From: Toxotes chatareus
Taxonomy: Eukaryota > Chordata > Actinopteri > Toxotidae
Reading direction: 5' to 3'
Assembly: GCA_016801885.1 (NCBI GenBank)
Contig: CM028895.1
Span: 12,858,001 to 12,922,000 of the forward strand
Length of the DNA: 64,000 nt
Of the stretch, positions 31,977 to 44,769 are shown piece by piece. Under the pieces are notes generated by a model. It had not been told where the DNA came from and did no database searches. It saw nothing but the letters and a program-made list of their open reading frames with translations. The position numbers and the translations under genes were made by a program. The stretch's first letter is position 1. Every line of letters begins with the position of its first letter.

Positions 31977-34900
31977 AGCACTTTTGTATTGATCAGTAGA
32001 TGGATTTTATTCTGTTTGTGGAGACTTCTGAGAGAACGACAAAGACTGAGGCATCTTTGAAGTTATCACAACACTTTTTTCTGCCGTTTTTTTATGTATT
32101 GCCTTGATAAGGTTTTTAATTTATTATGTTTATTCTAATTTTTGATCATTTTGCGGGCGTCCTCCAGATTATTTTTGTGTTCTTTGTAGCATCAGCGTTT
32201 CTATCGAAGTTAGTTCTCCCTTCGGGTCTGTTTGTTTCGCTCTCATTATCTCTCGTGAACAGGACCTATACCTGTATTAGTTATTTACTGAAAACCATGG
32301 ATGAGCAAAATCAGGATTGTGATTGATGTTGGAATAGTGATGGTTAGCGTTACTCTCAGGGTCTTTTGTTAGGCTTTAGCCCCATCCTACTATGATATCA
32401 ACCTCCAATATTGCTTTTTTTTTTTAAGTAGTGCGTTTTGTTGTCTGAATCTGAAATTCGTCTTCATCTTTCTGTCTGTCTGCTGGTATAGTTACGAGGC
32501 AGTATCCACTTTGATAACTGTAGTTGTGTATTTGTGTGTGTGTGTGTGTGTGTGTGTCCATGGTTTGATGTGCGGGTGGGTGGTTGTGTGTATTTTTTCA
32601 GCACTGTGGGAACGGACCCTGTGTTTCATTGATTGTACAGTGTGATGAAACCAACTCAGTTCTCTTCTGTCTCTGTCTTATGATACCACGTCTTTCTAAT
32701 TGGTAGGAAACAGAAATATAAACTACTGTGGTCTAACAAGCGAAGAGAAAGATCCTTTATGTTTCTCATGGATGTTGCAAATATATATCTGTCATATAAT
32801 GACACATTTTATAACCCTCACTGACGACAGTTATTCTGAGTTTGAAAACAATTTTTCTTTTGCAGCTTCAAAAACCACAAATGAATGTTATGGGACTAAA
32901 CAGAATCTTTAGTTATTTATTATATGTCTGGAATGTTGTTTAATCATGATCATGACTTTCATGACAGGACTTTTGACATTCTTATCTCTTCAGCATTTCT
33001 TCTTTATCACATTAGGAAAAGTACAGTGTCTCTAAACTAAAACTTAACTTGCTTTACTTGGACACTGTACCTGATGAAGAGCCAGTTTGAGCAGTGATGT
33101 AACAGTGATGTAAGTTCTTTGGGAGATAGAAATCCTAGTAATAAGAGCATAGACTCAATGGATGTGCATGCATTTTTCTCACTAATTCTTTTAGAAATGT
33201 TTCCTTGTGCATACTCTAGCTGCCTGTAATGACTGTTTACTTGCAGAGGGTAACAGTGCACTGCAGGGGAGGTTACAGATTTCGGCTTTAAAGTGCAAAT
33301 AAGTTCCATGTTTAGCAGCTTGAGTAATGTTCATCATGCCGCTGGCTATTGTTCCAATAAATAGTGTAGTCATTTTGCACTCTTTATCATGAGACAGTAG
33401 TAGAACAGTTTGTGTCTGAAAATGGCAGAAGTGCTGATGTTTTGGGTAGAGGTCTGTCTCTGAAAAACAAAACTGGGTGTTTTCCTCCATTTTGGTGGAT
33501 TAATAATGGACTATTGAAAATAACTGTTAGCGGCAGACCATATACAATCATTCATCCATCCATTGGTTGGACCTGTGTAATTGTGTAATTTTTCTGTACT
33601 CATGCATTCATGCAATTAAATACATGCAGTAGAAAAAAACACAAATAAATGTGTTAAATATTAATAACAGGTTCTACACTCTAATGATATTTTACCTCAG
33701 TTGACTTCTCTTTTATTCATACGTCTAGAGTGAATAAATTAATTTACATCCAGCCATCCATTTTCTAAATTCTTTTACCCTAATTAATTTACATCTCTAG
33801 GGCTTAAGACTATCTGTTTTCATAAGAGAAGCCTCTCCTGGCTTTTGGCCTGTTCCTAGTTTATGTCCTTCTCTGTGGCAAATTTGAGCTGCTTCTCTCT
33901 TTAGTTGTTTCAATGCATCACATGTATTTTGAATCCATACTTGAGCAGCTAAAGTTCCCCACAGTGTAGAGTGTCCATTGTGTAGGTGTTACAGTCAATG
34001 ATCCATCTGTTTCAAACATATAATACCTCGCTCCATTACAGTCCATTATTAAAAGATGAGGGGAGACACTTCTCTTACTACTTTATCTTCTAATTAGCAC
34101 ACACAGTCGGCAGGATGCTGTCGGATGTTCAGGCACAGACGGGCTGCAGGGAATACACAGGCTCCTGGACGGTCTGTGATACATCCGTACAAAAACAGAT
34201 TGGCGAAGGACAGCCTTTACAGAAAGCACAGGTCAAGTCACGCATTGCAGTGCATTTATGCTCGGAAGAAAACATCAACCACAGAGATGTTGTTAGAGAT
34301 GGACTGATCTCTGTGGAGAGGTGACTTAGAAACGAAAAACTTCACTTTCTGACATGACAGGATGGAGCAGCAGAATAAAAATTCCTTATCAACATTCATA
34401 CGGATTTGCTCTCACGTGCTGCAGTCAGGCTGTCACTACTGTCCCTGTATGTGTGTGTGGGTGTGTGTGTGTTTGCTATATGTATATGCTGGGAAATGGG
34501 CCTGGAGTAAATTATTATGATGATAAAAAGGGACTGGATGTAGAAAACTAGCATGTTCAAAAGATTTTTGTTTTTTTAGAAATACAAATGAATGTGTACC
34601 TGTTGTTTTGTTTGTGTGCCTCGGTGTTTCCGGTATATGTTTATGGGTGTGAATGTATGCAGGTTTCAAGAAAACAGCTCCAACTTTCTGTCTCTCTCTC
34701 TCTCTCTTGTTTTCCTTCTAGTTGTCATAGCAACCTCTTGGCCTTTTTAGCATAAGTTACATCGGGGGTCGCCGATGATGCTCATTGCCATAGTTACCGG
34801 GGCTTTGTTAATGAGATTCGGTGCTTCCAGCATTATGTAAGATGTGTGACATTTACCTACAACCACAGACACTCTGCTGGAGTGTGAATTCACTAAGATA

Positions 34901-35724
34901 TTGATGGGTATTGATGCGCACAAAAGAGGGCTGGGGAGGCAAAAACACCAACCTTGGTAAATACCTTCAGTGGAGCTGCTGTCAGTAAATGCCTCAGGAG
35001 CTTAAGGTGGATTTATGCTTCTGCGTCAAGGTGTTATGGTGGGCTCTCTGTAGAAGCCTCTGGCATAGGAACTGATTTATAATCCAGCGTTCAGCTTTAA
35101 TCAGTCAAATTGTTGTAGCACCACTGCATTTGACATTTGACAATATATATCCTAAGCATTTATTTGTATACATTATAGTATTAATTTTTCTCTTACACCA
35201 TAGGAAAGACCTCGTTCAGTTTGCCTTATGATGTATGTTTGTCAACCAGAGAGAGATTTTACCATACTGCCTGTCTGGTTGTACCTTTTTTGCAAATCAG
35301 TGAGCAGAAGTGAAAATTGTTGCATCTTGTCTGTTATTTTATCCGTCAAAAGTTTCTCAGTTGATTCTCCAGAAAATTGAAGCCTTGGATGACTTCTGCA
35401 TCAGGATACCACTGAGGCTACATGTGTAGACAGTGAAGACATTGCAGAAAGGAAATGTGTTGTTTCGAGTCTTGTTTTCTTGTTGTCAAACTTTCAAACT
35501 ACATGAAAGAAGGTGTAGTTATTTCTGTACTTAAAAATGTTAATATATTCTTTCTATCTTGGACTTTACATCATCCTATTATTGCATCTATTATTGCATC
35601 TCTTTGCCTTTTTACCTTTTTAATGTAGTGTGTAAGTGTAGTAAATACTTCTTACTCATACTCATTTTTAGTGAAAGTTGTTTCCTTTTTTACCTGTTGT
35701 GGTCAGGTTGTGCACTTTAATGTA

Positions 35725-35990
35725 GACACTCAGAGGCCAATTTATTAGGTACATGCAATCCAATACAACAGCTCAGTCGTAAATTCAACCTCTACAAAGA
35801 TAAGAATGGCCAGTTTTGATTGACATTGTCATAGAAGTATTAATTCAATAATATGTTTTTTACTGAGGTTGTAGTTTGTAGTGGTTTTGCCAACCCCATT
35901 AACAAGCATGAGGAAAAAGTAACATTACAAACACATTACAGTTCAATACAGTCCTGATCAACACCACTGCAAATTATACCCTTAATACTA
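35725..35990. mobile_element. MITE-like / Tc1-type DNA transposon remnant
   Basis: It begins with ggccaatttattaggtacat, which resembles the GGCCACTTTATTAGGTAC terminal repeat of a transposon family widespread in fish. An AT-rich body follows (about to gtagtttgtagtggttttgcc). No transposase frame is present. The far end is not clear. Confidence 0.5.
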
Positions 35991-37685
35991 ATAATATAGT
36001 TTAATTAACACCTCTCAGAGACTGTACATCATGAGCTTTGTAAAGGTAGAATATGTAGAGCAGAAAAGAGCAAAATGGAAAAGAACATTGAGGACTGTCA
36101 GCGGTCAAAGACCTCCTAATGTGCACACATGCATTTAGTACATACTGTTCAGTCCTGCTGTCTCTCTCATTCTGTCTCTGACAAATATCCAAATGCTGGT
36201 GCTTGAAGGTAAAGCTGGCATATGGGAGAAAGACAAAAGACTGAGATAATGAGAAATTAAATTTAATGGTAATCAGGTCTGAGGGTGTGAGAAAAAAGAG
36301 AAAAAGGAAGAAAATCTGGTAAATCGTCTCTTACACATCTATCTGTCCATGATTGATCTATTGGTAATAGCAAAGAAGAATGAGAAAGTGTGCTCAGAGA
36401 GATTAGAGCTTCTGGGAGACTAATAGCGAGACAAAAAACTAGAAAGGATGGTGGGTGGAAGTGTGAGACAGAGGGAGAGGAAAAAGTGATGGAAGTGAAG
36501 AAAGAGAGAATGGAAAACAGGCAGAAAAATATTTGGCATTTCATCTCCTGTTAATTTAATTTATCACATTGTCAGTCACGCACATTGAGAGAGAGAGAGA
36601 GCGATCAACAGGGACAGAGGGGAAAGGGAGAGAGAGGAAAAGAGGCAGAAACTGTTAGAAATAATTAATCCATTAATTAAGCTGTTGTTCAAAAAGAGAT
36701 GGATTGACAGGGAAGAGACAGATGAGGAAGAGGGAAAGAGAAGACCAGAGAGAGAGAGAGAGAGAGAATATAAGTGGTAGAGAGACCTGGTGGGTGGATG
36801 TGAGAGAGAGAGAGATGTGATGAAAGAGACCTGAGGGAATGAGACATGGGGGAGGAGGGGGGAGGAGGAAAGGAAAGTAGACTGGAGAGGAGGAAAAGAG
36901 GCAAAGGGTGTACTTGCATATTTCATTTAGATTGAATTAAAACTAAGAGAGAGTGAGGACGGAGGGGGGTACAAAGGTGAGGACAGAGAATAATAAAGCA
37001 GACAGAGAGAAAGGCTGAGAGAGACCAACGCATTGGGGGGGGGGTCGGCAGCAGTTAATTCTGTTGCTGTGGCAACGATTTAGCATCATGGCCGACAGGG
37101 TTGTTACATAAGAGTGGCCAGCAGCATCCTTTATTATGTTTACACACACAGACATGCACACAACAAGGGCCCTCATCAGGCCCTCACCATCGTGAGTGAG
37201 TGTGTGTGTGTGTGTGCGTGTGCGCATACAAGTAGTACAACTGTGGGGGCATTTAAACACAATGCACACGCTCCCTCACAGCAGAAATGAAGTTAAAATT
37301 TCATAACGCAGGTTTCATCCTTTAATTTCCAGGTCCTAGCCACAGACCTAATAGTGTAATCCATGAGATTAATTACACAGGTGGTGGAGATAAACAGTAA
37401 TAACATTCCAGCTGGAAATGTTAAACACTGGAAACGCGTATTATTGCCCTCAGCAGAGATATGGATGAGCCAGTGTCTTAAATGGATCAACATGGGCTGA
37501 TATTAGAAACAAAAATTATGTATTAAAGACTGTTGATGTGAGGCAGGATAGAGTATTTACCCACTGTCTCATTCTTCTTTATTGTTCACAAGTGCATTAC
37601 TCATGTTGCTCCAGAAATGTCTCTCAGTGTACACAGTATACAGTAATTATTGCCTAAATTGCCCATTTTCCATGGAGTCTAATAT
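35991..37685. other. intergenic, purine-rich tracts, no gene
   Basis: Positions 36,440-37,020 are strongly A/G-rich, with (GA)n runs at 36,585-36,600 and 36,746-36,768. A block at 37,050-37,130 has an X-box-like GTTGCTGTGGCAAC (37,063-37,076). The open minus-strand frames are Ser/Leu-rich low complexity. Confidence 0.5.
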
Positions 37686-37689
37686 ATGC

Positions 37690-37975
37690 TAGTCAAAAAA
37701 AAGAGGCTCAGCACTTTTGTATTGGAAAAGACGTGGCATCACATCCTTTAAGTCCCGTGAGTCACAGGGTGAGCCCTCCATGGATCAGACACATCCCACA
37801 AATACTCGATTAGATTGAGATCTGGGGAATTTTGAGGCCATGTCAACACCTTGCGCTCTTTGTCATGTTCCTCAAGCCATTCCTGAACAGTTTTCCAACA
37901 CATGAACTTTAAGAACTGACTGTTCGCTTGCTGCCTTATGTATCCCACCACTTCACAGCTGTCATGGCAACAAGA
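37690..37975 (-). mobile_element. Tc1-like transposon fragment, transposase C-terminus
   Basis: On the minus strand a frame (37,748-37,951) includes LTWPQNSPDLNLIEYLWD. This is the PDLNxIExxWD signature around the last acidic residue of Tc1/mariner (DDE) transposases. Upstream, the HDKERKVLTWP stretch is also typical. The rest of the transposase is missing or decayed. Confidence 0.75.
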
Positions 37976-38494
37976 TAATCAAAGTTATTCACTTTACCTG
38001 TCAGTGGTTCTGAAGTTGGGGCTGATCGATGCATATAATTTGAAAATTTAACTGAGGAACCATTGATGAATGAAATAACCAGATGGGGAAGTTTATGCCC
38101 GCATTACATTGATGCAAGAACCCTGTAAATCCAATATGGCTATCTTGGTATCAGCTCTAAATTAAAATGTGACATTTGGCAAATTTGTGTTGTCTCACAT
38201 TTCTCAGTCCTACTATTGATCCGTTGTTCTGTATATTTGATTAAAATGTGGCATTTTGGCAAAACATGATGTTTCATCAGGTTATGGTAGTAGCTTGGCA
38301 GACCTTTAATCTGGAGTGTGCTCTTTCCCTCCTCCCCCTGTCTTTTGCTAAATTAATAAAGGGGACTTTTGTTTAAATGATGTGGTCTTAGATGATTGGA
38401 CCTATTTGAGAAAATATTGACAGACATAAAGCCTTGTGGGCCCAAGTGAGCTGGCTCTTAATGTCTTTCACTTAAATAGGTACCAACATGCTAA

Positions 38495-38700
38495 AAATGT
38501 CAAGTCAGGTCAGTTTTGTTTATGTAGCCCAGTATCACAAATCACAGCGTAGTAGCAGCATGAGGGGAGTAGTTGCAGGAGAACAAAGTGGTGCATGAAT
38601 GAGTGTGCATTTCCATCGGGGAGAGGGGGCGACGTACAGTACACATGGCACTTACTCACACCGGGGAGCTGAAACAACAGGCCAGCAGTACGACCACAGT
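38495..38700. repeat. SINE/LINE-tail-like fish repeat
   Basis: The phrase ttttgtttatgtagcccag followed by tatcacaaatcacag matches a very common fish interspersed repeat (TTTATTTATATAGCCC..TATCACAAATCAC). It is degenerate, and the boundaries are estimated. Confidence 0.5.
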
Positions 38701-38786
38701 CTTGTACTGCTGCCCAGAGACGCGCAGATGATGATATATCCAACAGGGATCGCAACAACTGAAATACTTTTCTGACACAAGCACTT

Positions 38787-38812
38787 TGCCCATGCAGGTG
38801 CCTGCATGGGCA
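38787..38812. repeat. perfect inverted repeat, 12-bp arms, 2-nt centre
   Basis: TGCCCATGCAGG is followed by TG and then CCTGCATGGGCA. It is a near-perfect palindrome. Confidence 0.9.
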
Positions 38813-39579
38813 GAAACTCCAGCCTCTTTGTAGAGGAGAGGGAGAAAAGCTTTTACTTAGAAGTTTAATGTAATATTCACAAACATGAATTCCTCTCCGA
38901 GATGAGAGAGCAGAGGTGTGAAAGGTTGGCTTGTAATTGAAGTCTCTTGTATTAGTTTGAAATTTGAATCTGCCTCACATGTACGCACATTCGCAAACTG
39001 GCAGGCAGGGAGTGGAGAGATTGATATAGAAGAGAGAGGGATAGAGGGAGGAAGAGAGGATGTGTGTGTGCGACAGATTAAAAGGATGGACTAAAAGGTT
39101 ATCTCATCCCCCTGATGATGCTCTTGTACAGAGTGGGGTCATTTAACCTCAGACAAAAGGGAGAAGGGGGGGTGGAAAGAGAGAAGGGGAGATAGGGGAG
39201 AGTGAGGAAGGGTTGGTGGCTGAGCTTAGGAGGTTACATTGAAAGAGAGCAGAGATAAAGAGGGTGAGGAAGAGGAAGATGGAAAATGGGATTAGCTCTT
39301 GCCTGCCTCAGTTTTACTCTCTTTTGTTTCCCCCTCTTTTCTCTTCTTATGCAATATCTGGGCCCTTTTTCCTTCTCTCCTTTCATCTCCCTTGCCTGCA
39401 TGACATGTTGCTTAATTTTGAAATTCAGAAAAATGTTTAGAAAGCTCTGCATGTACTGCACGAGTTGTTACGGAAGCTGTGATGTCAAGTTATAAAACTA
39501 AGGGTATACATCCCAGCAAGCTGCTCCCTGAGACTGTATTTATGCATAGCAGTGCTTTGAGCTAACGTGCTCACAATAA

Positions 39580-39680
39580 CATTTACATTTACATTTATAT
39601 TTACTCACTTATAAGTCACCTTTATGCAAAGTGACTTAGAAGTGAAGAACAACATTTAAGCTTCAGTACAGTATGAAACC
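39580..39680. repeat. fish SINE-like fragment
   Basis: The run acatttacatttacattta, then ctttatgcaaagtgacttag, resembles the abundant fish repeat ACATTTAGTCATTT...CTTTTATCCAAAGCGACTTAC. The boundaries are estimated. Confidence 0.45.
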
Positions 39681-39775
39681 TTGAAGTATGCACTAAATAC
39701 GAAATCTCTTCAGTAACACAAAAAGTCAAAGAAGATCAAAGTGGTGGACCAAGCCATCGACCAACAAACCAACAT

Positions 39776-39811
39776 TGCCAGCTGTATAGCCATGCTGCTA
39801 TACAGCTGGCA
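39776..39811. repeat. perfect inverted repeat, 15-bp arms, 6-nt loop
   Basis: The arm TGCCAGCTGTATAGC is followed by loop CATGCT and the exact reverse complement of the arm. It would form a stable 36-nt hairpin. Confidence 0.9.
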
Positions 39812-41155
39812 GCATGTTTAACAGGTTGTACTTTACGTTTCATGAAACCGTGCACATACACAAGCCATAAATAGATGTAAGCCTGTTTAACCTTATTTGG
39901 ATTTAAAGTAGAAGTGATTTGTTCTTGGTTCCATATCAGTGATGTATTGTAACAGCCAGCCAAAGCAGTCTTTTACTCGCACTAGAATTAAATCACATTT
40001 GTAGAAGAAATAATGTTAAAGTCAACATTTCCCGATGACACTCTGCTGAGACCCCGGGTTGTGCTGGAAGTGCTCCAAAGAAAATGTCAGCCAAATTCAC
40101 ATAGACACACACACATACACACACACATTATAACATCACATTATTCTAATAAATCAAAGTTTCTGTGGGGAAAGTGCACACACATTCTTTTCTTATGTGA
40201 TCTCGCCTCTAGACTATTACAGGACATCTTTTGCCTCTCTTATCCCTTTGGTATCTTTAAATCATCACAGACCAGGCAGTTTTCCAAGCACTTAGTTTGT
40301 CTCTTGCCGCTGTTTGGAACAGTGTGTATGACAAATGATCTGGTGTAGTTTTATCTCAAACAGTTACTTCTGTCTGGCCATTGACAAAGGTATCTAGTGA
40401 GGGTAGACACACACACACAGATAAACAAATTGATGGCTGTCCTTCAGTTTTTGCTCATTTGCATTTTGTTTTTATTTGAAACAAAAAGATATAAAGGTAT
40501 CCCCTAAATGAAGGTATCCCTTTAAGGATTAAACAAATTCAATTCAAAAAATCAGGTTACATGGTTACAGTTTTAAAACTCTTTTCATAGTCTGCAGCTC
40601 CACACAGAACCACAAGTGCATGTTGTTTATACATGCTGGTGGGAAAACTGGGACATCTGGGCTTTCGGTGAATTCATGTGTAATTTCAAAGTGGGTGTCG
40701 TGCTTAAGTCTGTTCCTCAGTCGAATTGTGTTTGCTCTAGAATAAGAGCTGCAGGCGACAGGCCGCACACCTCCAGCTTCTCAGTGAGGTAACCAGCTCT
40801 GGTCACTGTGTCCTGCTGTTCGCAGACTGAAGCCATGTGCAGCAGAAAATCAGATGGTGGTTGCTCACAGAATGATGGAAGACCAATTACTGCCTGACTT
40901 CTCTATTAAAACAATCATAGTTTGTTTTGCTTACCCCCGAATTCTGTTACTTGTAGTATTAAACCACGTCTGCTGTTACCACCAGCAACAACATGTTTTG
41001 TCAAATCAAGCAGGACTGAAATCATCAAGATTGCCACTTAAACCAAGTATTTATATTAATAGGATACTGTATAGAGTCTATAGATAGTTAATGTATATAT
41101 TCTTATCAGTATCAGGGTCCTGGTATTGTTCATGCTGACTGACTGTCAAACTCAC

Positions 41156-41250
41156 GAGCGGCTTATTGGGACACTTGAATAGGACAGAGTCGCCCTCAGT
41201 GTAATCAGTAACACTTGCACTTTTGCTGCTATGACAAGTGAGAATGCCTG
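41156..41250 (-). pseudogene. possible Ig-like domain exon remnant
   Basis: The minus strand has gtgttcacag, then an open exon-sized frame (GILTCHSSKSASVTDYTEGD, SVLFKCPNKPL) and a strong donor, CTC|GTGAGT. The TEGDSVxFKC pattern resembles the first strands of an Ig V-type domain in fish receptor families. No partner exons were found, so it is at best an orphan exon or a pseudogene fragment. Chance is quite possible. Confidence 0.25.
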
Positions 41251-43055
41251 CTGTGAACACACAACACAACAGTGGCACAACAGAAATCCAGGCATCATTA
41301 ACGTTATTAGTTATTAGTTAAAGCAGACGTGTTTTGCTGCCTTAAACTGGTTTTAAGCATCCTACATCGGATGTAAGTTTTGAAATACGATTTGCCTCAG
41401 TTCATCCAAAATAACATAGAGATAACCTTGTGCTGGGCTGCTGCTGGGACTACTGTCTACTACTATAGTACAGCTGCTACCATATTACAGATAATACAGA
41501 TAGTAAATTACTTTCTGTGTGTCATTTGTCCTCTGTTGTTTTCATTTGTTTTGCCCCACCTCCACACTCCCATCTACTAGGAAATATCATCATCTTTTTT
41601 TTTTATTGCCTCCTGTCTTTATTGCCTAAACTTGCTCCTGAACCTCTGTTTTTATCATGATGGTGAATAATATCAGTGTCCTGCAGAAACCTATTTTTAC
41701 TAAGAGCTATCACTGGTCTCGCATTAGATTTTTATTGAGGAATATTTTGCTTATGGCTGCTTAATGCACAGTTCACATTTTTTCAGCGTTGTCCATCATT
41801 ATCACATAGTTTGTTCGCTGAATTTCTTGTTATTGCTTTTCACTGAGGAGGCAGCAAAAGCAGGGAAGGAAGCAGAATAAGACTGTAGGCCTGAATTTTC
41901 TATAAGAAAAGATTACATTTTAATCTTTTTAAACTGATTTTAATTTGTGGGATATTTTTATAATTAGTAAATAAAAAAACTTAGATATTTATATTCTATA
42001 TATATCTAATACATAGTTTTATATAAAGTTTTCCATCTACCATGTTCTAACAATGTGTACAGCAGAAATTCAATATCCTTAATTGTGCTGTGTACAAAAT
42101 CACTGATTTCTGTGCTTATTGTCTCTAAACTTATGTTTGTGTTACGATGTAAAGATGGGTTATCTGAGCATTTCTACCTTTGTGTATGTCAGTTTCTCTT
42201 TATATTACTGTCACACACACACACATATATACTGTACACGCACACACTACCACAGTTTTACCATCGCTTTTAAGTTCTTTGTAGGCAGCTCTGTCTATAA
42301 TTCATAACTCACTGACTTCAGATCAAATATGCATTATTTTACCAGTAGAAATAGAATGGCGTGTTTGCTTGTGTGTATGTGTGTATATCAGAGAAAAGGA
42401 TGTGAAAGGAAAAGGCATCCAGCAGATCTGACATATCCCAGGACTGTGCCCACTTCACCCAGAGATTAGCCAAATGTGCCAATAGGATAAAGTATGCAGG
42501 ATTTTAACACCAGTCTCAAACTCCCAACTACTACTGTCCGACTTCAAATGCCTTTGAAGAGGAATTGTCCAAAAGTGTGCGTCTCTATCTCTATTTGTAC
42601 GATTCATCTCGCTTCTTCCCGTGATGTCAAGAAATGTTTTTGCATTCTGTAAGTGACTGTGTGTATGTGTTTGTCTTTATCTCTGTTGCCCATGTGCTTT
42701 ATTTTAGTTTCTGTTTCTGCCTCTGGTTTGTTGTAGCTGTTGTTTGTTTAGTTATCATTATTACATCTCTTATTGTAAGCAATTGGAATGTCCTTGTTTT
42801 TTTTGTTTTGTTTTTATCATTTTTATCTGTAATTCTGTAGCTGTGGTAACTAATGCTGCTGAAAGGCTATTGAGCAAACACTGATATAGATATGTGCTGT
42901 GGGAGTGTGCATGTGAGGGAAAGCTAATTGCCGCTTTAGACCTAAGGACGTCTCTGTTAACATTTAGAGGCACTTATGCTTATTGTAATGTGTGTGTGTA
43001 GCAGTGGGTGAACAGTCATTGTCCCAAGTGAACAAATTATGACAGATGGAACCAT

Positions 43056-43058
<3 letters not shown>

Positions 43059-43110
<52 letters not shown>
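43059..43110. repeat. (CT)n microsatellite, about 26 units
   Basis: Uninterrupted CT dinucleotides. Confidence 0.96.
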
Positions 43111-43113
<3 letters not shown>

Positions 43114-44199
43114 GTTTGGCTGATGAGACAAATTAAATCCAGTCTTATCCTCAGACTCTCACTGCCTTTTGCAGTCGGGGCAAAGGCAAACTTGGCTTCA
43201 GCTCTGCAGCCATGCTAAATCAAATCACAAATTCATTATTTAAATTTCCACCCAGAGTCACTATTGTCATACCCTAATCAAGTTATATTGAACTTCCCCC
43301 TGATCTTTGCAAGAAAAGAACTATTCCATAAATTTTGGTTAGAGCTTGCTCACCTCTCAAATTCAAATTCTGCTCAAGACGGGACTGACAAAATATAAAT
43401 ATTTAGATTTTTCCCTTATAGTCTTTGAAACAGCATAGCAAAGAGGGATTACTTTCCAGTTTTCCAATTTTCCACAATCAACGTTTAATCATTAAAATTC
43501 AAATCATATACAGGACGACAAACGTATGGCAGAGAGTTATGACATGAATCACACAGTGCCTCAGTCTCAGCCCTGAGTCATTGTTGGTTATTTGCTTGCT
43601 GTCTTGGTTTTAAACACTTTACTCCAGCTGGGTCTAAGGAGCAGCACAGAAGCCCCCCTTGAAGATTTCAAACCCCTCCTGTTTTAATGTATATAATGGC
43701 CCTTCTCAGATCTGGAGCACAAAATGATTAAGCATGATTAATGATTTATCTGGACACCTTTGACAAAAATGCCACAGGCCACAAGAAACACAACAGATGT
43801 TTCCTTGCATGTGTTGTAGAAAAGAAACTAATTTACTGGCAAATGTTTCTGTAATTTCTTAAACACTTTGTTATTATCTTTTATCATCATGATCTGAAAT
43901 ATTTTACAGAAGATTTCAAATGTTCACTAAACCAAGCCTAATATCCTTCATGTCCACGTCGTGGATGATTTGAAAGCATTGCTCAGATTTTTCAGATTTT
44001 TGTGGCACATGCTTCAAAGATTACATCCACATTCCTGTCCTAAAGCGGTCTGCTGCTTTGACATTTACATGTCAAAAGACACTGGAGTTGATGTTATGTT
44101 CCTTCACTTGATCAACAACAACCTTTAGGTGCACTGTGGTCTTTGAATGATGCTGCAAAACCCAGATTATATAAGTAAAACCATATTACACCATCTCTA

Positions 44200-44725
44200 C
44201 CAGCTTGTTGTGTTCACACAAGTCATGGTGGAGTCATGGATTCATGTTATTTATGCCAAATCCTCAACCCACCATCAGCATGTTAGAACAGAAACCAGGA
44301 TTTGCCAGTCAGTGCGGGCCTTCAGTCATCTGATTGTGACGATCACGTGTTTTTTGTTGTCTCGTTATCTTATTCTTAGCTGTCAGGCTTGGGCTTCTTC
44401 TGTTGTCCATCTGCTTCAACATGAGAAGACTTGTTTGTTCTGAAACGCTCTGCTCCTCCTCTTCGCTGTTTCTGCTGGGATGTTGTTTGCAGACTTGCTC
44501 CCCACCTGTTGGGTGGATTAATTCTTGCCATTCTCCTCTGACTTTCCACATTATGAAGGCATTTTCGCCCCCATAATGGCAGCTAACTGGATGGTTTGTA
44601 ATGGCATTGTGGTCAGTGATAACTCCAGATCAGATGTCTCTGAGATGCTTGAACCAATGTATCACACCAACAATTCTGTAAACTTTATTCAGTGTGCCAT
44701 ATATTGTACAGAGAACCCAGAATTC
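44200..44725. mobile_element. degenerate Tc1-like DNA transposon copy
   Basis: Several phrases match, in order, a transposon family common in fish: ttcatgttatttatgccaaa, cttagctgtcagg, gtccatctgcttcaa, gccattctcctctgac, aaggcattttcgccc, gatcagatgtctctgagat and caccaacaattct. In that family the coding strand is opposite. The copy is interrupted by stops in every frame and is inactive. It probably shares its terminal repeat family with the remnant at 35,725. Confidence 0.7.
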
Positions 44726-44769
44726 AGAATGCAGCACAGAAGGGGTCACTGAACGGTTTGATGAGTATA

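Larger units (their letters stand above)
28265..35720. other. intergenic, microsatellite-rich, no gene seen
   Basis: It contains long (GT)n/(CA)n runs (30,137; 30,293; 31,929; 32,534) and a CTCF-like motif at 30,572-30,586. Two blocks resemble conserved noncoding DNA (31,620-31,730 and 34,720-34,845). A short LINE-tail-like piece (ccatccattttctaaattc) lies near 33,755. The open frames are repeat-driven. Confidence 0.5.
39812..44190. other. intergenic, no confident gene
   Basis: AT-rich. It contains the possible Ig-like exon remnant at 41,156-41,250, and a long (CT)n at 43,059-43,110. Nothing else is recognisable. Confidence 0.45.

Noticed and set aside
34115..34324. 69-codon plus-strand frame
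   Set aside because: No homology, splice sites or coding features; length is within chance.
36576..36926. 116-codon Ser/Leu-rich minus-strand frame
   Set aside because: Complement of a (GA)n-rich tract.
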